The notes: generated from the sequence alone by a model not told the origin. A stretch of DNA of 64,000 nucleotides from Lacrimispora xylanisolvens (GCA_017084465.1 CP070896.1:3771501-3835500), one strand, 5' to 3'. Shown: positions 52,017 to 61,597, counted from the first letter of the stretch. Numbers and translations: made by a program.

Positions 52017-52857
52017 CATGGGATTTGGCTGTAATGCAGCGGGAATTGTAGGCTGCCGGATTATTGATTCTCCAAGAGAGCGGCTCATTGCCATGATCAC
52101 CAACAACTTTGTTCCCTGCAACGGGCGTTTTCCAACCATGATTGCGATTATTACCATGTTTTTTATCGGAGGAGCGACAGGATCATTTTCCACTATTTTA
52201 TCTGCAGGAATTCTGTCAGGTATTATTCTTCTTGGAATTTTCATGACCCTTGTAATATCCAAAATTCTCTCTGTAACCATATTAAAGGGGATCCCCTCTT
52301 CCTTTACCTTAGAGCTGCCCCCTTACCGCAGACCCCAGATTGGAAAGGTCATTGTCCGTTCCATATTTGACCGGACCCTCTTTGTTCTGGGAAGAGCGGC
52401 TGCAGTGGCTGCACCCGCAGGTCTGTTAATCTGGCTGATGGCGAATATCACAGTGGGGGATATGACCTTATTAACCCGCTGCTCCGGTTTTTTAGATCCC
52501 TTTGCCAGAGTCATCGGCCTTGACGGCGTGATCCTCCTGGCATTCATCCTTGGCTTTCCTGCCAATGAGATCGTTGTTCCCATTATGATTATGGCTTATC
52601 TTTCTGAAGGCAGCATACGGGAAATCAATGATTTATCCATATTAAGGGATCTGTTGATTTCCCATGGCTGGACCTGGGTGACTGCCGTCAGCACCCTGCT
52701 TTTCTCCCTCATGCACTGGCCCTGTTCCACCACCTGCCTGACCATAAGGAAGGAGACCGGGAGCATAAAATGGACCCTTTTGTCCTGGCTTGTGCCTACG
52801 GTAACCGGAGTTATTGTCTGCTTTTTGTTTACGACTGCAGCAAGGGCGTTCCTGTAA
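52017..52857 (+). CDS. feoB: feoB segment 3 of 3
   Basis: C-terminal 279 codons, no frameshift. Begins CMGFGCNAAGIVGCRIIDSPRERLIA, the conserved FeoB Gate motif with the NFVPCNGRFPTM segment, and runs through the remaining helices (ILLAFILGFPANEIVVPIMI, SLMHWPCSTTCLTI) to a normal C-terminus. With segments 1 and 2 it makes about 715 residues. Alone it has no start signal; an in-frame ATG at 52012 is created at the border but has no RBS. Confidence 0.93.
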
Positions 52858-52921
52858 TGTTTAAAGTTCCCTCTGTTTGTCTACAATAGGGGTAAGACAC
52901 TCATAGAAAGGAGGGAGAAGC

Positions 52922-53149
52922 GTGAACAGGAGTTACCACGTTTACGCCCTGTCAGACCGGCCAAAGGCCAGAAAAATTGAGCGGGAAATTGCAAAGGTCG
53001 ATGGGGTGAAGGTAATAAAGATCTCGGAAGACTTAAAGCTAATGAACATTGAGATGGAGAACAGCAAGATTACGGCTGTCATGGAGCGGGTGGTAAATAT
53101 CTGCAACCGCATTTCTAACGGCTGTGAAGTGCATTATAAGTTTACGTAA
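52922..53149 (+). CDS. Small ferredoxin-fold (HMA-like) protein behind feoB
   Basis: 75 residues, GTG start 52922 after AAAGGAGGGAG. Pattern YHVYALSDRPKARKIEREI, VDGVKVIKISEDLKLMNIEM suggests a beta-alpha-beta-beta-alpha-beta fold like heavy-metal-associated domains, but the metal-binding CxxC is absent. It follows feoB by 64 bp and may belong to the iron operon. Function unknown. Confidence 0.6.
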   Translation: MNRSYHVYALSDRPKARKIEREIAKVDGVKVIKISEDLKLMNIEMENSKITAVMERVVNICNRISNGCEVHYKFT

Positions 53150-53159
53150 GAATAATAAG

Positions 53160-53198
53160 AAAGAGGGCTTGAATGGATTTCATTTAAGTCCTCTTTGC
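53160..53198. terminator. Terminator between iron operon and hemerythrin
   Basis: AAAGAGGGCTTGAATG pairs with CATTTAAGTCCTCTTT, A run and T run on opposite sides. Confidence 0.8.
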
Positions 53199-53201
53199 CC
53201 A

Positions 53202-53600
53202 TTAATGGGCGGTCTTTGCGTATTCGCCGATCTTTTTGTCCATATTTGAAATGTGCTTTGTCAGCCATTCAAGCACCATCTGGTTTGCATTTAAAATAAC
53301 AAGTAAATTACCGCCTGAAGAATTATAATCGCTTCTAAGCTTGGTAAGCTGGGCAATGAAAGCAGTATGAGCCTGCTTCTGCTCTGCATATCCGGGGTAA
53401 TGAATCTTCTGCATGTAAACTTCCTCGTCTGCGAAATGCTTTTTTGTGTAACTTTCCAGGAAATCTAAAAGCTCTCCTACATATTCCTTTGCTTTGTTGT
53501 TCTTTCCGGCATCAAAGAGAGCCTCTGCTTTTTCAAACCACATCTTATGCTGATCATCAATCATTGAAATACCAACTGATAAATTTTGTGTCCACGGCAT
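53202..53600 (-). CDS. Bacteriohemerythrin
   Basis: 132 residues, single-domain hemerythrin with a di-iron O2-binding site. Ligands are visible in MIDDQHKMWFEKA, KKHFADEEVYMQ, QAHTAFIAQL and WLTKHISNMDKK. Probably O2 scavenging or carrying in an anaerobe. RBS AGGAGG on the minus strand. Its placement next to the feo region links it to iron. Confidence 0.93.
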   Translation of the reverse strand: MPWTQNLSVGISMIDDQHKMWFEKAEALFDAGKNNKAKEYVGELLDFLESYTKKHFADEEVYMQKIHYPGYAEQKQAHTAFIAQLTKLRSDYNSSGGNLLVILNANQMVLEWLTKHISNMDKKIGEYAKTAH

Positions 53601-53717
53601 AACGAAATCCTCCTATGTAATAATGATATTTATTATTATAATACGCTTGTTAAGAAAAAGCAAACCATATTTTACCATTCAGGAAATAAAAATAGATTTT
53701 AAAATAGAGATAAAAAT

Positions 53718-53746
53718 TTGACGTACAACTTTAGCAATGTTATAAT
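53718..53746 (+). promoter_or_regulatory. SigmaA promoter of rluF
   Basis: TTGACG, 17 bases, TATAAT, 33 bp before the start. Confidence 0.8.
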
Positions 53747-53778
53747 TTTTATCTAGCAAATAGTAAGGGAGAACAATT

Positions 53779-54555
53779 ATGGATGCAAATGGAATCCGTC
53801 TGAATAAATATTTAAGTGAGGCAGGAATCTGTTCCCGCAGGGAGGCGGATCGGCTCATTGAGACAGGAAAGGTTAAAATAGATGGACAGGCCGCAGTACC
53901 GGGACAAAAGGTGCTTCCAGGGCAGTCTGTAACGGTGAAAGGCCGTTCTGTCAGCGCAGCCAAAGGTGAAACCGGCCATAAGGCAGAGCCTGTCTTTTTA
54001 GCAGTCCATAAGCCCCGGGGTGTGGTATGCACCACCTCAGATAAGGACCGGGCTCCCAACATCGTGGATCTGGTTCATTATCCCGTGCGGATTTATCCCA
54101 TAGGCCGTCTGGACAAGGAGTCCGAGGGTCTGATTCTCATGACCAACCAGGGAGATTTAGTGAATAAAATCATGCGCAGCGGAAATGCTCATGAAAAGGA
54201 ATATTTAGTAAAAGTGAATCGTCCGGTCACAGACGATTTCATCAGAAAGATGCGAAAGGGAGTCACTCTTTCCGAGTTAGACGTAACCACAAAGCCATGC
54301 TTTGCAGAGAAAGCGGGAGAGAAAACATTTCGTATCGTATTAACCCAGGGATTAAACCGCCAGATTCGCCGAATGTGCACCCAGCTTGGTTTTGAAGTGC
54401 GCATGTTAAAGCGAATGCGGATTATGAATATTGAACTAGGAGATTTAAAGCCGGGCGCTTACCGTGAACTTTCCCGGCGTGAATACCACCAGATGAAAGA
54501 GTCATTAAAGCTCGACCAGTCTTCCCTATCAAGAACAGAAAAAGGAGAAATCTGA
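53779..54555 (+). CDS. rluF: 23S rRNA pseudouridine synthase, RluF-type
   Basis: 258 residues. N-terminal S4 domain (IRLNKYLSEAGICSRREADRLI), catalytic Asp in IGRLDKESEGLILMTNQG, and RIVLTQGLNRQIRRMCTQLGFEV. RluF/RsuA family; RluF makes pseudouridine 2604 in 23S rRNA. The match to RluF rather than RluB/RsuA is by the QGLNRQIRRMC stretch. Stop overlaps the ligA start (TGATGG). Confidence 0.85.
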   Translation: MDANGIRLNKYLSEAGICSRREADRLIETGKVKIDGQAAVPGQKVLPGQSVTVKGRSVSAAKGETGHKAEPVFLAVHKPRGVVCTTSDKDRAPNIVDLVHYPVRIYPIGRLDKESEGLILMTNQGDLVNKIMRSGNAHEKEYLVKVNRPVTDDFIRKMRKGVTLSELDVTTKPCFAEKAGEKTFRIVLTQGLNRQIRRMCTQLGFEVRMLKRMRIMNIELGDLKPGAYRELSRREYHQMKESLKLDQSSLSRTEKGEI

Positions 54556-56513
54556 TGGACGAAAAACTAAAAAGAATTAAGGAACTGATCCCGCTACTGC
54601 AGGAAGCAGGAAAAGCCTACTACCAGGAAAGCCGGGAGATCATGAGCAATTATGAGTATGATCGTCTCTATGATGAACTGGCGGCGCTGGAGGAGGAAAC
54701 CGGAGTTGTTTTATCTAACAGCCCCACACAAAACGTTGGCTATCAGGTCTTAAGCGAGCTTCCCAAGGAAGCCCATGATTCCCCTATGCTGTCTCTGGAT
54801 AAGACGAAGAGTACGGAGGATTTAGCTGACTGGCTGGGAGGCCAGAGGGGGATTCTCTCATGGAAGCTGGACGGACTGACGGTTGTTCTGGTTTACCGGG
54901 AGGGTACGCTACAAAAAGCGGTAACACGGGGAAATGGAGAGATCGGAGAAGTAATTACCAACAATGCCAGGGTATTTGCAAACATTCCCCTTACCATATC
55001 CTACCAGGGAGAACTGGTGATAAGGGGAGAGGCAGTCATAAAATATACTGACTTTAACCGGATTAACGGCGAGATTGAGGATGTGACCGCAAAGTATAAG
55101 AATCCAAGGAATCTATGCAGCGGTTCCGTCAGACAGTTAAACAACCAGATTACCGCCCGCCGAAACGTAAATTTCGAGGCATTTGCTCTGGTTTCCGCCC
55201 CAGGTGTTGATTTTAAAAAACTCCAGAGCTGAGCAGTTCCAGTGGCTGAGAGCCCAGGGCTTTGATGTGGTGGATTATAAAATTGTGACGAAAGATACCA
55301 TCGGGGAAGCAGTTGCCGAATTTGCAAAGACTGTACCGGAATACGACATTCCATCAGATGGACTGGTGCTTTTATATGATGATATCGCTTATGGAGAATC
55401 TCTTGGACGGACTGCAAAGTTCCCCCGCAACGCCATCGCATTTAAATGGGCTGACGAGATCCGGGAAACTACGCTGACAGAGATTGAATGGAGTGCATCA
55501 AGAACCGGTTTGATTAATCCGGTTGCCATTTTTGATCCGGTGGAGTTAGAGGGTACAACTGTGAGCCGTGCCAGCGTTCATAATCTTAGTATTATGGAAG
55601 CTTTGGAGCTTGGAGAAGGAGATCAAATCACGGTTTACAAGGCGAATATGATTATTCCTCAGATTGCCGATAATTTAACCAGAAGTGGTAAAATAAAAAT
55701 TCCGGATCATTGCCCGGTCTGTGACGGCATTACGGAGATACGTCAGGTAAATGATGTGAAAAGTTTATATTGCACCAACCCGGATTGTCAGGCAAAACGG
55801 ATCAAGGGCTTTTCTCTGTTTGTAAGCCGGGATGCTTTAAATATTGATGGATTATCAGAAGCTACGCTGGAGAAGTTTATCGGAGCCGGATTTATCCGGG
55901 AGTTTGCTGATATGTTTCATTTAGATCAGTATGAGGAAGCGATTACTCAGATGGAGGGCTTTGGTAAAAAGTCTTATGACAATTTAATTCAGGCAGTGAA
56001 AAAGGCTTCTCATACGACCTTACCTCGTCTGATTTATGGGCTTGGAATTGCTGGTATCGGAGTTGCCAATGCAAAGATGCTCTGCCGGGAATTCCGTTAT
56101 GATTTCGACCGAATGCGTCATGCAGAGGAAGAGGAGCTGACTGCTGTCTCCGGCATTGGAAAGGTGCTGGCAGATGCATGGATTACTTATTTTAAGGACG
56201 AGAAGAATAACGAGATGACAGATCGTCTGTTAGAAGAAGTAACCATTGAGCAGGAGGCGGAGACCGCAGGAGAGAAGCGGCTGGAGGGAATGACGTTTGT
56301 TATTACCGGATCCGTGGAGCGTTTTGAGAACCGGAAGGCACTTCAGGAAGCAATTGAGGCACAGGGAGGCAAAGCTACTGGTTCTGTTACATCGAAGACA
56401 ACTTATTTAATTAACAACGATACCACATCCAATTCATCAAAAATAAAAAGGCAAAGGAACTGGGAGTGCCCATTATTTCAGAAGAGGATTTCATAAAACT
56501 GCTGGAGGGATAA
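54555..56513 (+). CDS. ligA: NAD-dependent DNA ligase (two frameshifts)
   Basis: About 652 residues. Ia domain with NYEYDRLYDELAALE, the adenylated Lys in SWKLDGLTVVL (KxDG), OB fold, zinc finger CPVCDGITEIRQV...CTNPDCQAKR, helix-hairpin-helix repeats and C-terminal BRCT (LEGMTFVITGSVERFENRKA). It seals nicks in replication and repair and is essential. Breaks near 55215 (FKKLR-AEQFQWL) and near 56440 (A run, SSKNKKAKELGVPIISEEDF). This shows the frameshifts must be errors. Confidence 0.95.
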
Positions 56514-56516
56514 AAT

Positions 56517-57422
56517 ATGCCGATTAAAGTACAAAAGGATTTACCTGCGAAAGCCATACTGGAAACAGAGAACATATTTATCATGGACGAGGACCGGGCC
56601 TCAAGACAGGACATTCGTCCCCTTGAAATCCTGATTATTAATTTAATGCCCATTAAGGAAGAAACGGAAACCCAGCTTCTGCGCGCATTGTCTAATACTC
56701 CGCTGCAGGTGGACTGTACGTTTTTGATGCTGGAGAGTCATACTTCAAAGAATACTTCCGCCAGTCATTTAAATAAGTTTTATGTGTTCTTTAATGAGGT
56801 AAAAGAGAAAAAGTTCGATGGTATGATTATTACCGGTGCGCCTGTTGAGAATATGGAGTTTGAAGAGGTGAACTACTGGGAAGAGCTGACGAAGATTATG
56901 GAGTGGAGCAAGACCAATGTTACCAGTTCCCTTCATATCTGCTGGGGCGCCCAGGCGGGGCTTTATTATCATTATGGAGTGCCGAAGTATAAGAGGGATA
57001 CGAAGCTTTCTGGTATTTACAGACATAGAGTTCTGGATCGGAAGGTGCCTCTGGTACGCAGTCTTGATGATTTTGTGATGGCGCCTCATTCACGGTATAC
57101 AGAGGTGAGGAGAGCGGATATAGAGAAGCATCAGGAGTTGAGGATTTTAGCAGAGTCGAAGGAAGCTGGAATCCTGATGGTGATGAGTGAGGATGGGAAG
57201 CAGGTTTTCATTCAGGGGCATCCGGAATATGATCGGATGACGTTGAATGGGGAGTATCATAGGGATTTGGATAAGGGGTTGAATCCGGACATTCCCTGTA
57301 ATTATTATGAGGACGATGACCCGGATACGATGCCGGTATTGTGCTGGAGGAATGCGGCGAATACGATATATGGGAATTGGTTGAATTATTATGTGTATCA
57401 GGTAACGCCATACGAGTTGTAG
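56517..57422 (+). CDS. metA: Homoserine O-acetyltransferase, MetA type
   Basis: 301 residues. Class I glutamine amidotransferase-like fold: catalytic Cys in LHICWGAQAGLYYHYG, His/Glu pair in QGHPEYDRM. The residue that sets acyl-CoA choice reads Glu in TGAPVENMEFEEV, as in acetyl-CoA using enzymes (Gly in succinyl-specific E. coli MetA). First step of methionine synthesis. It starts three bases after the ligA stop, so it may share that transcript. Confidence 0.93.
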   Translation: MPIKVQKDLPAKAILETENIFIMDEDRASRQDIRPLEILIINLMPIKEETETQLLRALSNTPLQVDCTFLMLESHTSKNTSASHLNKFYVFFNEVKEKKFDGMIITGAPVENMEFEEVNYWEELTKIMEWSKTNVTSSLHICWGAQAGLYYHYGVPKYKRDTKLSGIYRHRVLDRKVPLVRSLDDFVMAPHSRYTEVRRADIEKHQELRILAESKEAGILMVMSEDGKQVFIQGHPEYDRMTLNGEYHRDLDKGLNPDIPCNYYEDDDPDTMPVLCWRNAANTIYGNWLNYYVYQVTPYEL

Positions 57423-57717
57423 GGAAGGGCGCGGAAAGATTAGATATATAGAAATAGCATTCAGGCTGAGCTTGGATGCTATTTGCGAGCCCAAAGACCA
57501 AGTCTTAGAAGCAGAAAAAATTAGTTCGGATAATCATTATGGGATGGTAGTTATATAAAGGAAATATTTTCGAGGCATCTATGTAGCAAGAAGGCGTAGC
57601 CAGACAGGACATGTGAGATAATTAAGCGCGAGTTACAATTTGTGAGTTATTGACAGTCCTGCCATTCATTCTAAGCCCAGGTTCTCTCATATAAAACGTT
57701 GTATTAATGAGATTTTT
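57423..57717. other. Intergenic region with a hairpin
   Basis: AAATAGCAT and ATGCTATTT (57451-57485) form a hairpin after metA, lacking a clear T run. I see no gene in the remaining AT-rich sequence. Confidence 0.5.
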
Positions 57718-57964
57718 TTAACATAACTCCCATTCACCAATCCATTTTTGTTTGGAATAGTTATATTGGCGTCTATATAAACTATTACCTACAGTTTTAT
57801 AACGCCAGCCAATGATATCAGAATCAGGTACAAAGATTGGGTCAGCTTGTTCCATGGTAGTAATATTTGCGGGGGGAAGATGCTAATACCTCTGTTGGGA
57901 ATAATAGTAATCCAGTTGTCAATGCCATTAACGATAATGATAGTTTCTTCTTACTTAATTTCAT
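57718..57964 (-). CDS. Small exported protein behind the BlaR1-like gene (frameshifted)
   Basis: About 81 residues. Signal peptide MKLSKKKLSLSLMALTTGLL with cleavage near VLASS, then a mature part of about 50 residues ending GWRYKTVGNSLYRRQYNYSK and a Trp-rich tail ending ELC. One base too many near 57880 (C run). The start overlaps the end of the BlaR1-like gene by 14 bases (ATGAAATTAAGTAA), so expression is coupled. Not recognised with certainty; short secreted proteins with GWRYK-like ends occur beside similar regulator pairs in Firmicutes. Role unknown. Confidence 0.65.
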
Positions 57965-59105
57965 GTGCGTTTGCCTCCTTTAAATTTTGATATATTGAAA
58001 GATTTGAATAAGAACTTTTGATTTCATGAACAGTAGCTATGTACTTCTGATTTATGTACAAGTCATAGTCCCTATTAGGATTAACTATTAAGTAAGCATT
58101 ATCTGCATCTAATTCAAATGTGGACTGTGCGTCTGTTGGAGATATAGCATATGGTTCAAAAACTACTAATAATGAAAATATGCTTATAAAAATTATTGGC
58201 ATTATCATTAAAATGGTTTTTGAAGACTTTTTCGAATTTTCACTTTCCAGTACCATATAAAATCTTTGGGCAAGAATTGATTTATTTCGACTTTCAAAAG
58301 CCAATGATAATCCATACAATTTTTTGGGGGAAAATTTCCGGGCAGTATCTAACAAACATTGGAGATATTCCAGTTTTTCTTCAGGATCTAAATCTTTTGT
58401 AACAGATAAATCAACGTTTATCTCAAGCACTTTATCAAATGCTGTCTTAAGCAGATATATAAATGGATTCCACCAATATGCTATAGTTATAATTTCAATT
58501 AATAATTTAATATATAAATCTTTACGATAATAGTGCTCAACTTCATGGCTTAATATAAAACTCCAATCCTTTTCAGATAATTCCATAACAGGAATTAATA
58601 TTTTGGGAGCATGAATGCCATAAAGCATAGGTGTAGTGATAAAATCGACTATAATAATTTGAAATGAAATTTTCTTATTATATTTTGAATAACTTTATCT
58701 AGGGTGTTTAGTACTTTTTTTGTCTTCTAGTAAGATTTGATGTTTAATTTCATTTCCAAACTTTAGATATTTTATTATTGTCCTTATAGTTAATACAATT
58801 ATTCCTAGTATCCATATTGCATTTATTATATTTATCCAAGTAAAATTTATATTTCTTATTGTGATAATAGAACTGTTCGAAAATTTAAAAAGCTTAGGTA
58901 ATAAATATTGGACAGGAATTGAATAAGAAAATATAAATTCCATAGGTATTAGTAATCTAAAAACAATATAAATAACACATGCAATCACTACACCAGTTCC
59001 GAGTATTCTTATTCTTTTTACGCTTTTTAAATAAAACCATAATATTATAATTAGTATATTGCATGTAAAAACTATAGTGAAGAATTCTGACGATGATAAA
59101 AGCAC
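57951..59105 (-). CDS. BlaR1/MecR1-like M56 metallopeptidase sensor (frameshifted)
   Basis: About 383 residues. Four membrane helices in the N-terminal half (FFTIVFTCNILIIILWFYL and following), zinc site FILSHEVEHYYRKD (HExxH) in the cytoplasmic loop, and a short outside domain of only about 70 residues after the last helix (ILMIMPIIFISIFSLLVVF). It lacks the penicillin-binding domain of true BlaR1, so it senses something else. GTG start 59105 after GGAGGAG. The frame breaks near 58660. Its likely substrate is the BlaI-like repressor encoded upstream. Confidence 0.82.
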
Positions 59106-59120
59106 ATCACTCCTCCTCCT

Positions 59121-59533
59121 TTATTTTTTTTTATGAAGAAGTGCCCTTCGTTCTTGTAATAATTCTTCTAGTTCTTTAAGTACTTTTTCCTCTTTTTTTT
59201 CATGTTGTAAAAGTGTAGCAACTATGCTGGTTGTGGTCATGTTTTTATCTATATTTTTAAATTGACTAATTATATTGAGATTCATTAACTCTTGTTTGCT
59301 TAACAACGGACGATAACTGCGTGAGAGAACAGTGCCGCTATAAACTATTTCAGCAATTTCAATTATATCTTTTTTTAGAAGGTTTCGCAATGATAATTGG
59401 ACAGAGCTAATGCTTAGACTGGGTTTTAATTTAATTATATCAGAAGCTAATAGCGATTTTCACTTGTCCACAAAACTTCTAAAACATCCAATTCCCTAGC
59501 AGTTAGTATAGTTATGTTTTTTTTTTCGTTCAT
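59121..59533 (-). CDS. BlaI/MecI-family repressor (frameshifted)
   Basis: About 137 residues. Winged helix with ITILTARELDVLEVLWTSEK, ASDIIKLKPSLSISSVQLSLRN and LLKKDIIEIAE; C-terminal dimerisation/cleavage region ends KKEEKVLKELEELLQER. One A is missing near 59455, otherwise full length. BlaI-type repressors are cleaved after sensor activation. The promoter in front carries a palindrome it could bind. Followed by the BlaR1-like gene after 15 bp. Confidence 0.85.
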
Positions 59534-59567
59534 AATACATCACCTTTATAATCTATATACTTTATTA

Positions 59568-59597
59568 AATTATAGTATTATATAATTAGAATGTCAA
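59568..59597 (-). promoter_or_regulatory. Promoter of the blaI-like operon with overlapping operator
   Basis: Minus strand: TTGACA, 17 bases, TATAAT, exact consensus. AATTATA-GTATTA-TATAATT (59568-59587) is a palindrome covering the -10 box, fitting autorepression. Confidence 0.8.
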
Positions 59598-59639
59598 CAT
59601 TTGATATATTTAGTTTCCGTGTATTAGTGATTGTACCGA

Positions 59640-59800
59640 ATCAGCTTATGCGTCTCAAGTCCAGACCGTGCATTGTATATGTATTTGTGAGCAATCTTCT
59701 TGTCCCAGCCGTTGCAGCCGTAGGGAGCCTTGTCGGCTGCAGCGTTCTTTCACAAAATCCCTGCAAGTCAAGTTGCAGGTTAGGAAAAAAGCACATTTGA
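59640..59800. other. GC-richer fragment, probable gene remnant
   Basis: A 160-base patch with higher GC than its surroundings. Read on the minus strand it gives APYGCNGWDKKIAHKYIYNA and more in one frame, but has no start and is too short. It resembles debris of a mobile element gene; family not identified. Confidence 0.35.
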
Positions 59801-59889
59801 CTCCCTATATCATAACCTAAGATGTGTAAAATTTGTTTTTTAATTTTAAAAACAATAATATTATAAATAATATAATTGACAAAATACAA

Positions 59890-59948
59890 TACAAGCAATA
59901 TAATGACATTACAGAGCAATTGTAAAGTAATTATATTGCTTGTACACT
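59890..59948 (+). promoter_or_regulatory. Large dyad and candidate promoter of the RiPP operon
   Basis: Perfect 15-bp inverted repeat TACAAGCAATATAAT (59890-59904) and its complement (59930-59944), 25 bases apart. Inside lies TTACA-N7-TGTAA. A promoter TTGTAA, 17 bases, TACACT (59920-59948) overlaps the right arm. Confidence 0.6.
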
Positions 59949-59995
59949 TGCTTTATATTAAACAAAGGATATAGAGAGTAGTGGGGGGAAAATGA

Positions 59996-61543
59996 ATGGA
60001 AGAAAGTTATTTAAAGTTACAAAAATATTTAGAAGAATTAATTCCTTCTAAATATTATGAGCGATTAGGAGCTGTTTTTAGAACAAAAAGAAACATGTAC
60101 GTATATGATACGGGTACTGGAAAGGTTTTTTCTTGCAATGAAATTGAATATAGAATATTTGAGAGTATATTTAATAATTTTGATTTAATGAAAGAAAAAT
60201 TAAAAAATTATCAAGAAGAAGATATAATTCATGCGATTGATAGTATCATAGAGGTAATTAAAACTGAGAATATTCTACAAGCGACAGATTATAAAGAATT
60301 TGCAAGAGAAACAGATCAGGAGCTTAATGCAGTTCTCAATTATTCTTTACAGAGTTTGATATTAGAAGTGACACAAAAGTGCAACTTTAGATGTAAATAT
60401 TGCATTTACCATGATTATAACTCTCTTTATAGAGACTATACTGCAAAAGATATGTCTTGGGAGACTGCAAAAAAAACAATTGATTATGTTAAGGCACATT
60501 GTGGTGAAAAAGACTTATCAATTGCATTTTATGGTGGAGAGCCTCTAATAAATTATGATTTAATACATGATGTTATAGGATATTGTAAACAGATTATGTC
60601 TGATAAAAGTTTGATTTTCTCATTTACTACAAATTTATCGCTTATGGATAAGAATAAAGCTGCATTTTTTGCCAAAGAAGGCTGTTACATTATGTGCAGC
60701 ATAGATGGTCCTTCAATAATACATGATGCATATAGGGTAGATGCGGAAGGAAATGGAACATTTGAATTAGTTATGCAAGGACTAAAAAATTTAATAGAAG
60801 CGTATGGTAATGATGCCGAGGAAAAAATTAGTTTTAATGTTGTAATATGTCCACCTTATATTAAAGATAAGTTTGATGCAATAAAAGATTTTTTTTCTCA
60901 AATAGAATGGTTGCCTCCAAAGTTAACGATAAAATATTCTTATGTTGAAAGTGGCAGTTTAAGAGAAGAAGATATAGATTATACATATTTCTCAAAAGAT
61001 GAAAGAAAAAATCAGGTATCAGAGATTGCTCCAGTAGCTGAATGGACAATGAATAAGCTCATAGATAAATCAGATACTGATTATCTTCCATATAGTTTTG
61101 CAAGAGATGCTTTGGTTAGGGTACATAAAAGATTTTTGTCAGATAGGCCATATGAGAAAATGAAACGTAATGGATGCTGTATTCCAGGTGGCAGAAGGAT
61201 ATATGTTGATGTGGATGGAAATATTGCATTGTGCGAGAGGGTTGGCAAATGTCCACCAATTGGGAACATTGATACTGGTATAGATATCAATAAAATAAAA
61301 AAATATTATTTGGAAGATTATGAGAAAAAATCATTAGATAAATGTAAAAACTGTTGGGCAGTTAATTTATGCAATATATGTTATGCTGCATGTTATCGTG
61401 AAGATGGAATTGATATTTCTAGTAAAAATGAATTATGTTATATACAACGAAAGCAAATAAAAGGTGAGTTGATTTTGTATTATGAAGTCATGGAAGAAGC
61501 ACCAGATGTTTTGGCTAATTTTGAAGAAATAGAAGTTTTTTAA
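59996..61543 (+). CDS. Radical SAM/SPASM peptide maturase
   Basis: 515 residues. N-terminal part (about 1-115) contains a peptide-recognition-like region (MYVYDTGTGKVFSCNEIEYR). The radical SAM motif CNFRCKYC has Cys129, Cys133 and Cys136 for the 4Fe-4S cluster, and SIAFYGGEPLINYDL is the GGE motif. The C-terminal SPASM domain has many cysteines (CCIPGGRRIYVDVDGNIALC, CKNCWAVNLCNICYAAC). Such enzymes make thioether or other radical crosslinks in a peptide encoded next door, here 54 bp downstream. Overall it resembles Cys-rich-peptide maturases of Clostridia. ATG 59996 follows a G run. Low GC. Confidence 0.88.
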   Translation: MEESYLKLQKYLEELIPSKYYERLGAVFRTKRNMYVYDTGTGKVFSCNEIEYRIFESIFNNFDLMKEKLKNYQEEDIIHAIDSIIEVIKTENILQATDYKEFARETDQELNAVLNYSLQSLILEVTQKCNFRCKYCIYHDYNSLYRDYTAKDMSWETAKKTIDYVKAHCGEKDLSIAFYGGEPLINYDLIHDVIGYCKQIMSDKSLIFSFTTNLSLMDKNKAAFFAKEGCYIMCSIDGPSIIHDAYRVDAEGNGTFELVMQGLKNLIEAYGNDAEEKISFNVVICPPYIKDKFDAIKDFFSQIEWLPPKLTIKYSYVESGSLREEDIDYTYFSKDERKNQVSEIAPVAEWTMNKLIDKSDTDYLPYSFARDALVRVHKRFLSDRPYEKMKRNGCCIPGGRRIYVDVDGNIALCERVGKCPPIGNIDTGIDINKIKKYYLEDYEKKSLDKCKNCWAVNLCNICYAACYREDGIDISSKNELCYIQRKQIKGELILYYEVMEEAPDVLANFEEIEVF

Positions 61544-61597
61544 AGGTTATAATTATTATAATAATTTAACATAAAAAAATTAAAGGAGGAATTGAGC

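Noticed and set aside
57208-57501. Minus-strand ORFs rich in Pro/Ile/Arg over metA
   Set aside because: Shadows of the metA coding strand without start signals.
59591-59800. Plus-strand 69-codon ORF between blaI and the maturase gene
   Set aside because: No RBS, starts inside the blaI promoter region, and composition reflects a remnant patch.
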